From Lewinella sp050633125 (GTDB taxonomy: Bacteria; Bacteroidota; Bacteroidia; Chitinophagales; Saprospiraceae): a stretch of 64,000 nucleotides of DNA. Each line of letters opens with the position of its first letter. Position 1 is the first letter of the stretch. This document shows positions 17,847 to 26,778 of this stretch, in pieces. Below the pieces are notes generated by a model that saw only the letters and a program-made list of their open reading frames with translations, was not told the DNA's origin and made no database searches. The stretch is from the NCBI RefSeq assembly GCF_050633125.1, contig NZ_JBOEFX010000102.1, forward strand, positions 59,822 to 123,821. The letters run 5' to 3'. The position numbers and the translations under genes were made by a program.

Positions 17847-20216
17847 CTATTTTATTTCCTTCTGTTCTACGGCATTAACAAATAAAATGTTACCAATGTT
17901 GCTGTAACCCATAAAAACATCTTTGCCATTGTGTTTTACGGCTTCTTCTCTGAAACCAAGAATGGTCAGGTCTGCATCTCGTGATTTTTCATTGACAATA
18001 CTGACGGTATCCAGATTGGGGTTCCGCGCAATGATTTGGATGTTTTGAGTAGATATTGGTAGCTGCCCGGCCTCAATCAATTGGTATAAATGTTGGCGTT
18101 CAACTTCACAGGTGTCTTGAGGGTAGAGCGCAAATATTTTTATTTCTGCTTCTCCCCAATCTTTATGCCCAAGTAAGACGTAAGCCAGCAAAATCATCAA
18201 GTTGGCGTTGTCGAAATCTTTACTGGTAAGCCAAATATGGATATCTTTCTTAAGACCAAATCCTCGCTCAGAACTCGCCAGTATAGCCACGTCAAAGTCA
18301 ACAGAACGAATGAGTTTGAAGTTATCAACAATATCTTCCAGGTCGGTAGGTGCGTGCTTCGAAAACTCTAACAGTAGCAGGTTGTTTTCGGTGCCGGCAA
18401 TCCCAGGTAATTGGATAACCTGAGCAACACTAGAGGTGTAGGATGGGCTGATGAGGGTATCTACATAAATATTACTGGAACTGGCCTCTCCCATCCGGAT
18501 GAGGCGCTCTTTGATATCTTTTGCTTCCTGGTTGGTTTGCCGAGACAAGTAGCCTTTGATCTGGTGAATGTAAGTACCAAAACCATACTTCTGAGCAATC
18601 CAACGAAGCATATCGAATGCCCCCAGTCGTTGGAAAGAATCACTGGTAAGGGCTACGGCAGAAGGTCGCCAGTTCCCCTTTTCTTTATCAGCTTTTTGCA
18701 AAAACACCTGAAGCCTTCTACTCAATTGAAAAATTACTCCCTGGAAAATTACAGCAATACTCCTTTTGTCGGGGTTAAAAGAGGAGATCAGGAAATACAA
18801 GCCAATAATAAAAACAACAGCTAATAAAGCGTACGTCGTATTCATGAAAAACATCAAACCAAAACAAGCAATGGCACCAAACAAGGAGATGAACCACTTG
18901 GAGCGAAACTTGGGCCGGTAACTCGGGTCGGCTGCAAAGTGGTTTAAAAAAGAAATCAAACATAGCGACCCGTAAGTAACCATAAAAAACATCGAAATAA
19001 CTTCTGCGACACTATCAATCGCCCCCATAGAAATAAAAATGAGCGCGATGACTACCGTGATGACAGAAGCATTGTAGGGCTCGTCGTTTTTACCTTTACC
19101 TACCGATATCCAGCGGTTGAGTGCTGGTGTGGGGAATATTTTGTCTCGGGCAATCGCCTGCAAAGTACGTGGTGCAACCATGATAGATCCGAGTGCGGAA
19201 GAAATCGTTGCAGCAGCTAACCCTACCGGAATAAGCCACCACCCTTGAATGGCAATATCAGCCATCACCAACTTGGAGGTGTCGGCTAAATCCTCAGGAC
19301 TTGCAGAGACCGCTAATTTATAAGCAATCAAAAAGTAGACGAACATACCGCCAATAGTAGCTGCCAGTGTTCCAAGGGGAATAGAACGACCAGGGTCGCG
19401 TAAATCTCCAGAAAGCCCTACTCCCGCTGTCATACCCGTAAAGGCAGGAAATATGATGGCAAATACGGTAAAGAAACCAAGAGAAAGCCCTTGGGAATTA
19501 GGGGCTGCTGGAGTCGTTTGGTTCCTGATTACAGGAACTTCTTTAAACATACTAGCGCTGTCTTCTACCACAGGAGGAGGGAGAGCGATAACCGTCGTAT
19601 CATCATTTGTTGCGGTATTGTAAACGGTCGCCAGCGGGTCAAATCGGTTATTGGCTTCATAATCAGTAGTTCCTGCAAAAAAAGCAATCATACTAATCGC
19701 CAGTGTTGCTACAACGACGTAAAGCGCTTTTACACCCAGGTCTGCACCTTTAGTCAATACAATCATTGTGAGTATCAGGAGCGCGGGTACACTGATGAGT
19801 TGTTTTTGTTCTAACAGCCATATTCCCCACGCTGGAATCTGAAAACTAGTGATTAGCCAGTCAATACCTGTGCTGAAAGCCTCTGTAAAAGCCATGATAT
19901 AAAACGCTACACTGATAGCTTGAGAGAGGTATAGCGCTAGCCCAATAGTAGACCCAATGACCAGCCCAAAAGAGCGAGAAATAATGTAATACTCTCCTCC
20001 ACCTTCTACTTTTTGGTTAGTGGCTATTTCTGCGATAGCCATTGCGGTGGGGATAGTTACAGCATGACCAATGAAGATAATAGCGAGCGTACCAACAAAA
20101 CCTACGCTACCTACGGCGAAGCCAAAGCGTAAAAACATGATGGCTCCAAGAATGGTAGAAATGGCCGTAAAAAATACTGGCCCTGTACCGAATTTTTGCT
20201 TTAACTGATCATTCAT
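17847..20216 (-). CDS. APC-superfamily transporter, SLC12 (cation-chloride cotransporter)-like
   Basis: This 789-residue protein has about twelve membrane spans in the first 480 residues. The opening 'TGPVFFTAISTILGAIMFLRFG' matches the first helix of SLC12/APC transporters ('GVxxPxxxxIxGxxxFLR'). An extracellular loop of about 50 residues lies between spans 5 and 6. The C-terminal ~300 residues are soluble and resemble the SLC12 cytoplasmic domain, with USP-like stretches such as 'RSVDFDVAILASSERGFG' and 'SRDADLTILGFREEAV'. It probably cotransports cations with chloride or amino acids; the substrate cannot be assigned. It is monocistronic and divergent from the flavin monooxygenase gene. Confidence 0.85.
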   Translation of the reverse strand: MNDQLKQKFGTGPVFFTAISTILGAIMFLRFGFAVGSVGFVGTLAIIFIGHAVTIPTAMAIAEIATNQKVEGGGEYYIISRSFGLVIGSTIGLALYLSQAISVAFYIMAFTEAFSTGIDWLITSFQIPAWGIWLLEQKQLISVPALLILTMIVLTKGADLGVKALYVVVATLAISMIAFFAGTTDYEANNRFDPLATVYNTATNDDTTVIALPPPVVEDSASMFKEVPVIRNQTTPAAPNSQGLSLGFFTVFAIIFPAFTGMTAGVGLSGDLRDPGRSIPLGTLAATIGGMFVYFLIAYKLAVSASPEDLADTSKLVMADIAIQGWWLIPVGLAAATISSALGSIMVAPRTLQAIARDKIFPTPALNRWISVGKGKNDEPYNASVITVVIALIFISMGAIDSVAEVISMFFMVTYGSLCLISFLNHFAADPSYRPKFRSKWFISLFGAIACFGLMFFMNTTYALLAVVFIIGLYFLISSFNPDKRSIAVIFQGVIFQLSRRLQVFLQKADKEKGNWRPSAVALTSDSFQRLGAFDMLRWIAQKYGFGTYIHQIKGYLSRQTNQEAKDIKERLIRMGEASSSNIYVDTLISPSYTSSVAQVIQLPGIAGTENNLLLLEFSKHAPTDLEDIVDNFKLIRSVDFDVAILASSERGFGLKKDIHIWLTSKDFDNANLMILLAYVLLGHKDWGEAEIKIFALYPQDTCEVERQHLYQLIEAGQLPISTQNIQIIARNPNLDTVSIVNEKSRDADLTILGFREEAVKHNGKDVFMGYSNIGNILFVNAVEQKEIK

Positions 20217-20333
20217 TATGGCAAGGTAATGATATGTGTGATTCTTTTTAAATCAAAGCTTTGAAGCTTGATTGTAAACCAATATCTAATCTACGTTTTT
20301 ATATTAGCGTAACACTTAGCAATAAAAAAAGAA

Positions 20334-21665
20334 ATGAAAAAATCAACGCGCGTAGCAGTTATAGGAGCGGGCTGTTCTGGTATTACGGCAGTGAAAAACC
20401 TGTTACAAGCAGGTATAAAAGATGTGGTTTGTTACGAACAAAATGCTGAAGTTGGGGGGAATTGGATTTACTCACCACAGCTTTCTCACTCTAGTGTGTG
20501 TGAAACAACACATATTATTTCTTCGAAAACACTGTCTGCTTATGTAGATTATCCGATGCCGGAAGATTACCCCGATTACCCTTCTCACGAACAGGTGTTG
20601 GCTTATTTTCAGTCCTATGCTCGGCACTTTAATCTATATCCTCATATTCAATTTAATAGTAGGATCACGGAGGCTGTACTTTTGGAAAACCAGCAATGGA
20701 AGCTGCAAATCAATGGAGAAGAAACCCAGATTTTCGATTTTTTGCTGGTTGCAAATGGTCACCACAATGTACCCCGTCACCCTGAAGGAGTAGAAGAAGC
20801 GTTTTCTGGCGAATACTTACACGCTCATGCATATAAAACCAATGAGCCTTTTAAAGACAAGCGGGTTTTAGTCATCGGTTCCGGCAATTCTGGCTGTGAT
20901 TGTGCCGTAGAGATTAGCCGTGTGGCTAAGCAATCAGCGATCAGTATCCGCCGGGCACAATACATCATTCCGAAGTTTTTTTTGGGCAAACCCACAGACA
21001 CCTTTAATAAAATTATTACCTACCTGCCCAAGCCGTTGGGCAACCTGATACGAAGCCTTACGCTGAAGTTGATGGTCGGGAATTACGAGAGCTATAACCT
21101 TCCAAAGCCAGATTTTCCGGTCACAGCAGCTCACCCTACACTCAATTCAGAGTTATTGTACAAAATTCGCCATGGGAAAGTGCATCCCCGTTCAGGGATA
21201 ACAAAAATTGAAGGCAAAGAAATTACTTTCAATGATGGTAAAAAAGAGGAGTACGACACGGTCTTAGCGGCAACGGGTTATAAAATAACGCTACCGTTTT
21301 TCAAAAAAGACTTTATCAATTACGAAGAGGCTGATCGCGTTCCACTCTACCTGCGTATGTTTCATCAAGACTATCCCAGCTTGGTCTTTATTGGCTTGTT
21401 TCAGCCACAAGGCGCTATTTGGCCACTCAGTGATTTACAGGCAAAGTTGGCAGCGAACTATATTATGGAGCGTTGGCAAAGACCAGCAGACCTTGGAGCA
21501 TTGGCAGAAAAAGACAGTGATTTTATAGCTAAAGAATTTACACGCAACCAGCGGCATACCATCGAAGTACACTATCAGCGTTTTCGCAAGCAGCTTTTAC
21601 GGCAAATCCCCACATCAGCTCCAGACTGGACCGGGCAAAAAAAAGCTGTGCTCCATAACGCATGA
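20334..21665 (+). CDS. Flavin-containing monooxygenase (FMO) family protein
   Basis: This 443-residue enzyme has FAD-binding GAGCSG (residues about 12-17), NADP-binding GSGNSG (about 182-187) and, between them, FSGEYLHAHAY. The last fits the FMO signature FxGxxxHxxx(Y/F) that separates FMOs from other Rossmann oxygenases. A late ATG-like motif (LAATGYKITLPFF) is also present. Such enzymes oxygenate soft nucleophiles (N, S) or ketones with NADPH and O2. The substrate is unknown. The ATG at 20334 puts the GxGxxG loop at the usual distance from the N-terminus. Possible promoter: TACGTTTT at 20292, one base off the -7 consensus. Confidence 0.93.
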   Translation: MKKSTRVAVIGAGCSGITAVKNLLQAGIKDVVCYEQNAEVGGNWIYSPQLSHSSVCETTHIISSKTLSAYVDYPMPEDYPDYPSHEQVLAYFQSYARHFNLYPHIQFNSRITEAVLLENQQWKLQINGEETQIFDFLLVANGHHNVPRHPEGVEEAFSGEYLHAHAYKTNEPFKDKRVLVIGSGNSGCDCAVEISRVAKQSAISIRRAQYIIPKFFLGKPTDTFNKIITYLPKPLGNLIRSLTLKLMVGNYESYNLPKPDFPVTAAHPTLNSELLYKIRHGKVHPRSGITKIEGKEITFNDGKKEEYDTVLAATGYKITLPFFKKDFINYEEADRVPLYLRMFHQDYPSLVFIGLFQPQGAIWPLSDLQAKLAANYIMERWQRPADLGALAEKDSDFIAKEFTRNQRHTIEVHYQRFRKQLLRQIPTSAPDWTGQKKAVLHNA

Positions 21666-21801
21666 ACACAGCAAAAAGGGCTACAGTATAGGATAAAAGC
21701 TTAAAGCATCGTCAAGTTTAGCTCGACTTATTTCTTATAATGCAAAGAACGTTAGAGGATGTGAAGTAAAGATTAAACACAGATTAAGTATTACCTATCT
21801 T

Positions 21802-21843
21802 AAAAAGGGCCAGTATATTGTTTGAGAAACAATATGCTGGCCC
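21802..21843 (-). terminator. Rho-independent terminator read on the minus strand
   Basis: A 17-bp stem (GGGCCAGTATATTGTTT / AAACAATATGCTGGCCC, one mismatch) has a 3-base loop. On the minus strand it is followed by TTTTTA. It lies about 130 bases past the stop of the GH25 gene. The rest of the 21666-21973 gap shows nothing. Confidence 0.7.
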
Positions 21844-21973
21844 TGAAGTAAATCTATTCATACACACAAAAGAATAGTGTAAAGAATGGAAAAATGAATA
21901 CAGCAAGAAATCAAGGATTAACACTACAAAGATGCAGTGAGTGGGTGAAGCCAGCCTTAAGGGAAGATTAACT

Positions 21974-22678
21974 TTAGTTTAAACTTAGAACAGTATGCTG
22001 ACCAAAGGAAAGTTGGTCTAACTCCTGCCAGCTACCAGCAAAGACATTGAAATCAACATAGCCATTGATACCCATGATTTTGCCTCGGTTGCCGTATTGC
22101 CAAAACTGCCATTCGCGGCCACAGGCCAGTACGGGTTTTTCCTCACTGTAACGCGCTATCCAGAGCGGATACTCATCAAAATGGCCAGCAAGGTGTTTGT
22201 TGTAAAATTTGAGATTGGTATAGAGAATGGGGCGCACGCCGTAATATTCATAAATCGTATCCAACCATGTCTTTAAGGAAACAAGAAGTAGTGCAGGGTG
22301 GCTGTCGTCTAGTACCTCAATGTCTAAAACAGGGGGCATATCGCCATCTTGTAGTTCTACCTGGTCGATAAAATGCTGAGCCTGTGCTAGTGGATCGGTG
22401 GTGGGGCGAAAAAAATGATAAGCACCACGGCGCAGACCCGCCTCTCGAATTGCCGCCCAGTTTTCTTGGAAAAGGGTATCTAAATGCGTGGACCCTTCCG
22501 TCGCTTTTACAAAAGCAAAATGAATATCTTGCTGAGCAACCTGTGGCCAATCGATAGCCAATTGATAACGAGAAACATCAATACCTTGAATAGCAAAATC
22601 TACCCTGCGAACGGTGTCACCCTGGCAGGCAACCAGAATAAAAACAATAGTAATAATTGGAAGTAGTGACCTTAACAC
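21974..22678 (-). CDS. Glycoside hydrolase family 25 lipoprotein (lysozyme-like muramidase)
   Basis: This 234-residue protein has a lipoprotein signal (hydrophobic 5-17, then VACQ with the lipid Cys at about 18). The GH25 fold follows: GIDVSRYQ with the first catalytic-site Asp, 'FAFVKATEGSTHLD', 'GAYHFFRP', and PVLDIEV holding the Asp-x-Glu catalytic pair near residues 115-120. GH25 enzymes cleave the MurNAc-GlcNAc bond of peptidoglycan. As a lipoprotein it would act from the periplasmic face on the cell's own wall or on fragments. It is monocistronic. Confidence 0.92.
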   Translation of the reverse strand: MLRSLLPIITIVFILVACQGDTVRRVDFAIQGIDVSRYQLAIDWPQVAQQDIHFAFVKATEGSTHLDTLFQENWAAIREAGLRRGAYHFFRPTTDPLAQAQHFIDQVELQDGDMPPVLDIEVLDDSHPALLLVSLKTWLDTIYEYYGVRPILYTNLKFYNKHLAGHFDEYPLWIARYSEEKPVLACGREWQFWQYGNRGKIMGINGYVDFNVFAGSWQELDQLSFGQHTVLSLN

Positions 22679-22859
22679 GAGTAGATAATTGAAGAATGTT
22701 TTTTATTGAATTCGCCCTCCATTAATCCAATAACGCTCAATATTACGGAAAAGATGCCTTTAGATTGGTTCTTTTTCCCGTTTATTATTTGGTGGCGATC
22801 AAAAGGAGAGATGCTGTATACTGGCCGACTTATTTAGAATAATACTAAGCCAGCGATTG

Positions 22860-22867
22860 TACCTTTG
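22860..22867 (+). promoter_or_regulatory. Candidate -7 promoter element
   Basis: TACCTTTG is an exact TAnnTTTG match, 33 bases before the ATG of the aminotransferase gene. Confidence 0.55.
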
Positions 22868-22899
22868 CAGCGTCATTAACTAATTTCTAGAACCGTATT

Positions 22900-24084
22900 A
22901 TGCCCAATTTACGCCAGCTTTTTCTTGCACACGTTGCCCAAACCAGTGATTTCCCCCTCGGCCTTGAGATTGCCTCAAGCGAAGGTATGTATCTCTACGA
23001 CAGACAAGGCAAGGCTTATTTAGACCTGATTGCAGGCATTGGCGTGAGCAGCCTCGGCCATCGGCACCCCAAGGTCGTTAATGCAGCTAAGGCTCAATTG
23101 GATAAATACCTGCATACCATTGTCTATGGTGAGTTTGTCCTTGCTCCGCAGGTACAATTGGCCAGCCTGATCGCCAAACAACTTCCGGCTCCGCTAGACA
23201 GTGTTTACTTTACCAATAGTGGCACCGAAGCTACAGAAGGCGCCATGAAGTTAGCCAAGCGCTATACTGGCCGGCACGAGTTTGTCTCCGCTACGCATTC
23301 CTACCACGGTAGCTCTCAGGGAGCTGCCAGTTTGATGTGGCCCAAAGATTTTACCCAGGCTTTTCACCCCTTATTGCCAGGAATAAAACATATCGAGTTT
23401 AACTCCGACGCTTGCTTGTCCAAAATTACGACCAAAACGGCAGCTGTAATCCTGGAGACCGTCCAGGCAGAGTGGGGACTGCGCCGCCCGCGCAAAGCTT
23501 GGTTGCAGGCCGTTCGACAGCGCTGCAACGAAGTCGGGGCACTCCTGATTCTCGATGAAATACAAGCCGGCTACGGTCGTACCGGTACCCTCTGGGCTTT
23601 TGAGCAATACGGAGTCGTTCCCGATATACTTCTGATCGCTAAAGGCATGGGGGGCGGCATGCCCATCGGGGCTTTTGTTGCGCCCAAAGCCATAATGCAC
23701 ACCCTGGCCAGCGACCCTATCCTTGGTCACATTACTACCTTTGGCGGCCACCCTGTTTCCACGGCTGCCGGGCTGGCTACCTTGCAAGCTATCCTCGAAG
23801 AAAACCTGATTGCCCAAGTGCCTGCAAAAGAGCAATTGTTTTTAGAACTATTGCAGCACCCCCGTATTGTAGAGGTGCGTAGCGCCGGACTGTGGCTCGC
23901 TGTTGAGCTGGCCAGCTTCAACGAGGTGCAAACCGTTATCAAGCACTGCCTCGAAAATGGGCTGATCACCGATTGGTTTCTCTTCAATGACCGGAGTCTG
24001 CGCATCGCCCCGCCGTTGATCATTACCGAAGAAGAGATTCGTAAAGCTTGTGCAATTGTATTAAAAGGAATTGAGCAGTTGTGA
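22900..24084 (+). CDS. Class III (acetylornithine/ornithine-type) aminotransferase
   Basis: This 394-residue PLP enzyme of fold type I belongs to the class III aminotransferases. It shows NSGTEATEGAMKLA (phosphate cup, 106-119), LLILDEIQAGYGRTG with the PLP Asp at 219, and the Schiff-base Lys at 248 in LIAKGMGGGMPIGAF. Length and motifs fit acetylornithine/succinylornithine aminotransferases (ArgD-like) and relatives using 4-aminobutyrate or ornithine. With no arginine gene nearby the exact substrate stays open. It is monocistronic, with a -7 promoter element 33 bases upstream. Confidence 0.88.
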   Translation: MPNLRQLFLAHVAQTSDFPLGLEIASSEGMYLYDRQGKAYLDLIAGIGVSSLGHRHPKVVNAAKAQLDKYLHTIVYGEFVLAPQVQLASLIAKQLPAPLDSVYFTNSGTEATEGAMKLAKRYTGRHEFVSATHSYHGSSQGAASLMWPKDFTQAFHPLLPGIKHIEFNSDACLSKITTKTAAVILETVQAEWGLRRPRKAWLQAVRQRCNEVGALLILDEIQAGYGRTGTLWAFEQYGVVPDILLIAKGMGGGMPIGAFVAPKAIMHTLASDPILGHITTFGGHPVSTAAGLATLQAILEENLIAQVPAKEQLFLELLQHPRIVEVRSAGLWLAVELASFNEVQTVIKHCLENGLITDWFLFNDRSLRIAPPLIITEEEIRKACAIVLKGIEQL

Positions 24085-24169
24085 TATACGAACTCAGTAG
24101 CAGAGGTAATAGATCCGGCACTAAGTGGTTTGGGACATTTTCACTTAGTAACGGGTATAGCTTTATGGG

Positions 24170-24259
24170 CCCTCCCCCGCAGTGGCGGGGGCGTTACGTT
24201 ACGTAGCTCGCTACTCGCTCGGCCCTCAGGAAACCTGAGGTCTGGCCCTTTCAGGGCCA
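24170..24259. repeat. Cluster of three short GC-rich hairpins (REP-like)
   Basis: Three perfect inverted repeats lie in a row: CCCCCGC/GCGGGGG (24174-24191), CCTCAGG/CCTGAGG (24224-24240) and TGGCCCT/AGGGCCA (24243-24259). None has a T-run. The cluster sits in the 525-base gap between the aminotransferase gene and aspS, which otherwise holds only the aspS promoter element. Confidence 0.65.
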
Positions 24260-24534
24260 CTACTTCACATCACTAGGCCGAGAACAGGATTGTTGACATA
24301 AAACTCTGTGTAAACGAGTATTTTTTAGAATAAAGGCTAGTGAAGAAAACAAAAACAAGGTGCTATTGATAAAGATAGCAGGAGTCCTTTTTCTTTTATT
24401 AGGTTCGATATCTCTAATAGAGGGGCTGATATAAAATGCGCCCTTATGTTTTTCATATTAATTAAGACCTTCTACATATCTCCTGCCGCTGTAAATAAAC
24501 CAAAAGACATACCGCCAGAGCCCGGAACTATTCT

Positions 24535-24542
24535 TACTTTTG
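24535..24542 (+). promoter_or_regulatory. Candidate -7 promoter element of aspS
   Basis: TACTTTTG is an exact TAnnTTTG match, 68 bases before the aspS ATG. Confidence 0.55.
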
Positions 24543-24609
24543 CGGTCTTTAAACTTATGACTTTACATTAATGCTGGCCACAAAATTGTCAGCAGCAAAA
24601 ATATAACTC

Positions 24610-26379
24610 ATGTATCGTACACACAATTGCGGCGAACTCCGCATGTCTGATGTAGGACAAGAAGTAACCCTTAGCGGCTGGGTACAGGTAGGCCGCGATT
24701 TCGGAGCCCTTACTTTTGTCGATTTACGAGATCGCTATGGTATCACCCAATTGGTATTTGATAGTGAGGATGATGCAGCTTTGTGTGAGCAAGCCCGTAA
24801 GCTGGGCCGTGAGTTTGTAATTACGGCCAGCGGCCTGGTGCGCGAGCGTACCAACAAAAATGCTAACCGAAGCACCGGCGACATTGAGATCGAAGTAAAG
24901 TCGATGTCTATCCTGAACAGCTCTAAAGTTCCTCCTTTTACCATTGAAGAAGAAACAGACGGTGGCGACGACCTGCGGATGAAGTATCGTTACCTCGACT
25001 TGCGTCGCAGGCCACTGCAGAGTAATATCATCTTCCGGAGCAAGCTGGCCCTGGAGACCCGAAAATTCCTCGATAGCCAAAATTTCGTAGAGGTAGAAAC
25101 GCCTTTCCTGATCAAAAGTACACCAGAAGGTGCCCGCGATTTTGTGGTGCCTAGCCGGATGAATCAGGGAGAGTTTTATGCTTTGCCACAGAGCCCGCAA
25201 ACCTTCAAGCAGATCTTGATGGTCGGTGGCTTTGATCGCTATTTCCAGATCGTTAAGTGTTTCCGTGACGAAGACCTTCGGGCAGACCGCCAGCCGGAAT
25301 TTACGCAGATTGACTGCGAGATGGCCTTTGTAACCCAAGAAGAGGTACTTGCCACTTTTGAAGGGCTTACCAAGCACTTATTCAAGCACACACTGGGCGT
25401 AGATTTACCTGATTTCCCACACATGACTTACGATGAAGCCATGCGTCGTTATGGAATCGACAAGCCAGATGTCCGCTTTGATATGGAACTGACGGACCTC
25501 AATGACGTTGCTCAAAATAAAGGCTTCGCTATTTTCGATAGTGCGGAGTTGGTGGTAGGTATCTGTGCCAAAGGACAGGCGGGTTACTCGCGTAAGCAGT
25601 TGGATGCCCTAACCAAGTGGGTCAAGCGCCCACAGATTGGTGCCAAAGGCTTGGTATACGTCAAGTGCAACGAGGATGGAACGTTCAAGTCATCTGTTGA
25701 TAAGTTCTACAGCCAAGAAGACCTGAAGGCATGGGCTGATAAATTCGGTGCGGAAGCCGGAGATCTACTCCTTGTTCTCAGCGGTGAAGAAGAGAAAACG
25801 CGCAAACAAATGGGAGAGCTCCGCCTGGAAATGGGCCGCGAGTTGAACCTGATGACGCCGGGTGTTTTCAAGCCTTTATGGGTAGTAGATTTCCCACTCT
25901 TGGAGTGGGACGAAGATGCAGAGCGTTTTCACGCAATGCACCACCCTTTCACCAGCCCAAAGAAAGCAGACATGGAGCGCATGCTCAATGGTGACCACGA
26001 AACCATGAAAGCCTTGCGTGCTGATGCTTACGATCTAGTTATCAATGGTTCGGAAATTGGTGGTGGTTCTATTCGTATCCACGACCGGGCGCTACAGGAG
26101 AAAAACTTCAAGCTACTTGGGTTTACCCAGGAAGAGGCCGAAGAACAGTTTGGCTTCTTGATGGGCGCCTTCGAATATGGTGCTCCTCCTCACGGAGGTA
26201 TTGCCTTTGGCTTCGATCGTTTGTGTGCTGTTATGAACGGACAAAGTTCTATCCGCGACTTCATCGCCTTCCCGAAAAACAATCAGGGGCGCGATATGAT
26301 GATCGATGCACCTTCCGGTGTAGCCAAAGAGCAGTTAGATGAACTGGGCTTGGCGCTAAACTTGAAAGAGAAAGCTTAG
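24610..26379 (+). CDS. aspS: Aspartyl-tRNA synthetase
   Basis: This 589-residue class II synthetase charges tRNA-Asp. The N-terminal OB anticodon domain (LSGWVQVGRDFGALTFVDLRD) is followed by motif 2 (FRDEDLRADRQPEFTQID) with the ATP-binding Arg. A bacterial-type GAD insertion (about 285-415) comes next. Motif 3 is GGIAFGFDRL near residues 535-545. Length and insertion are those of bacterial AspRS. It is monocistronic, with its own -7 element and a strong terminator 25 bases after the stop. Confidence 0.98.
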   Translation: MYRTHNCGELRMSDVGQEVTLSGWVQVGRDFGALTFVDLRDRYGITQLVFDSEDDAALCEQARKLGREFVITASGLVRERTNKNANRSTGDIEIEVKSMSILNSSKVPPFTIEEETDGGDDLRMKYRYLDLRRRPLQSNIIFRSKLALETRKFLDSQNFVEVETPFLIKSTPEGARDFVVPSRMNQGEFYALPQSPQTFKQILMVGGFDRYFQIVKCFRDEDLRADRQPEFTQIDCEMAFVTQEEVLATFEGLTKHLFKHTLGVDLPDFPHMTYDEAMRRYGIDKPDVRFDMELTDLNDVAQNKGFAIFDSAELVVGICAKGQAGYSRKQLDALTKWVKRPQIGAKGLVYVKCNEDGTFKSSVDKFYSQEDLKAWADKFGAEAGDLLLVLSGEEEKTRKQMGELRLEMGRELNLMTPGVFKPLWVVDFPLLEWDEDAERFHAMHHPFTSPKKADMERMLNGDHETMKALRADAYDLVINGSEIGGGSIRIHDRALQEKNFKLLGFTQEEAEEQFGFLMGAFEYGAPPHGGIAFGFDRLCAVMNGQSSIRDFIAFPKNNQGRDMMIDAPSGVAKEQLDELGLALNLKEKA

Positions 26380-26404
26380 TAGAAGCTAAGCTGATTAGTA
26401 TTAA

Positions 26405-26446
26405 AAAACCCGTGATTTCACTAATAGAAATCACGGGTTTTCGTTT
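26405..26446 (+). terminator. Strong terminator after aspS
   Basis: A perfect 15-bp stem (AAAACCCGTGATTTC / GAAATCACGGGTTTT) with a 7-base loop is followed by TCGTTTTT. The A-run before the stem means it could also act on minus-strand transcripts from the P450 remnant side. Confidence 0.9.
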
Positions 26447-26491
26447 TTAACGATAAGTTTTGCAGTTGGTCAGCACGGATTTTGATGATAA

Positions 26492-26777
26492 TCAAAATTT
26501 GGAATGACTCATGTTAGTACCAAGCCTGATCTTTAGATTTTCAGGATGCATGGTAAATGCAAATCCCTCCTTTACCTCTTCTGGTTTGCCCATCAAAGAA
26601 ATATCAAAATTACAACACAAGGCCGAGACAACGGCCACCATTTCATAAGTCGCCAAATGCTTGCCGGGGCAAAATCGAGGTCCACCTCCAAAAGCACGAA
26701 TCAGCTCTGGCGTGTGTTGGTAATGAGCTGGGCAGCCACCTTTAACCTTTGTCAGAAACCTGTAGCAAAGGTAGCTG
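26492..26777 (-). pseudogene. C-terminal remnant of a cytochrome P450 gene
   Basis: Reading the minus strand in one frame up to the TGA at 26492-26494 gives about 90 residues with an unmistakable P450 ending. It runs RFLTKVKGGCP, then the heme-binding loop AFGGGPRFCPGKHLA with the axial Cys, then a helix (MVAVVSALCCNF) and the final hairpin FAFTMHPENLKIRL. The I-helix, ExxR motif and everything before are missing. The frame runs straight into the end of the nitrilase gene at 26779 with no start codon. The ~300 residues lost imply a deletion or insertion that joined the nitrilase gene to the P450 3' end. The motif has no internal stop or frameshift, so the event may be recent. An alternative is an assembly join. 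Confidence 0.88.
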
Positions 26778-26778
26778 C

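Noticed and set aside
21666..24609. Possible tRNA or small RNA genes in the larger gaps
   Set aside because: No cloverleaf with T-loop and anticodon arms could be found by eye; the hairpins seen are terminator or REP-like. A tRNAscan run would settle it.
24724..25377. 217-codon minus-strand frame
   Set aside because: It is antisense to aspS, whose protein is fully conserved.
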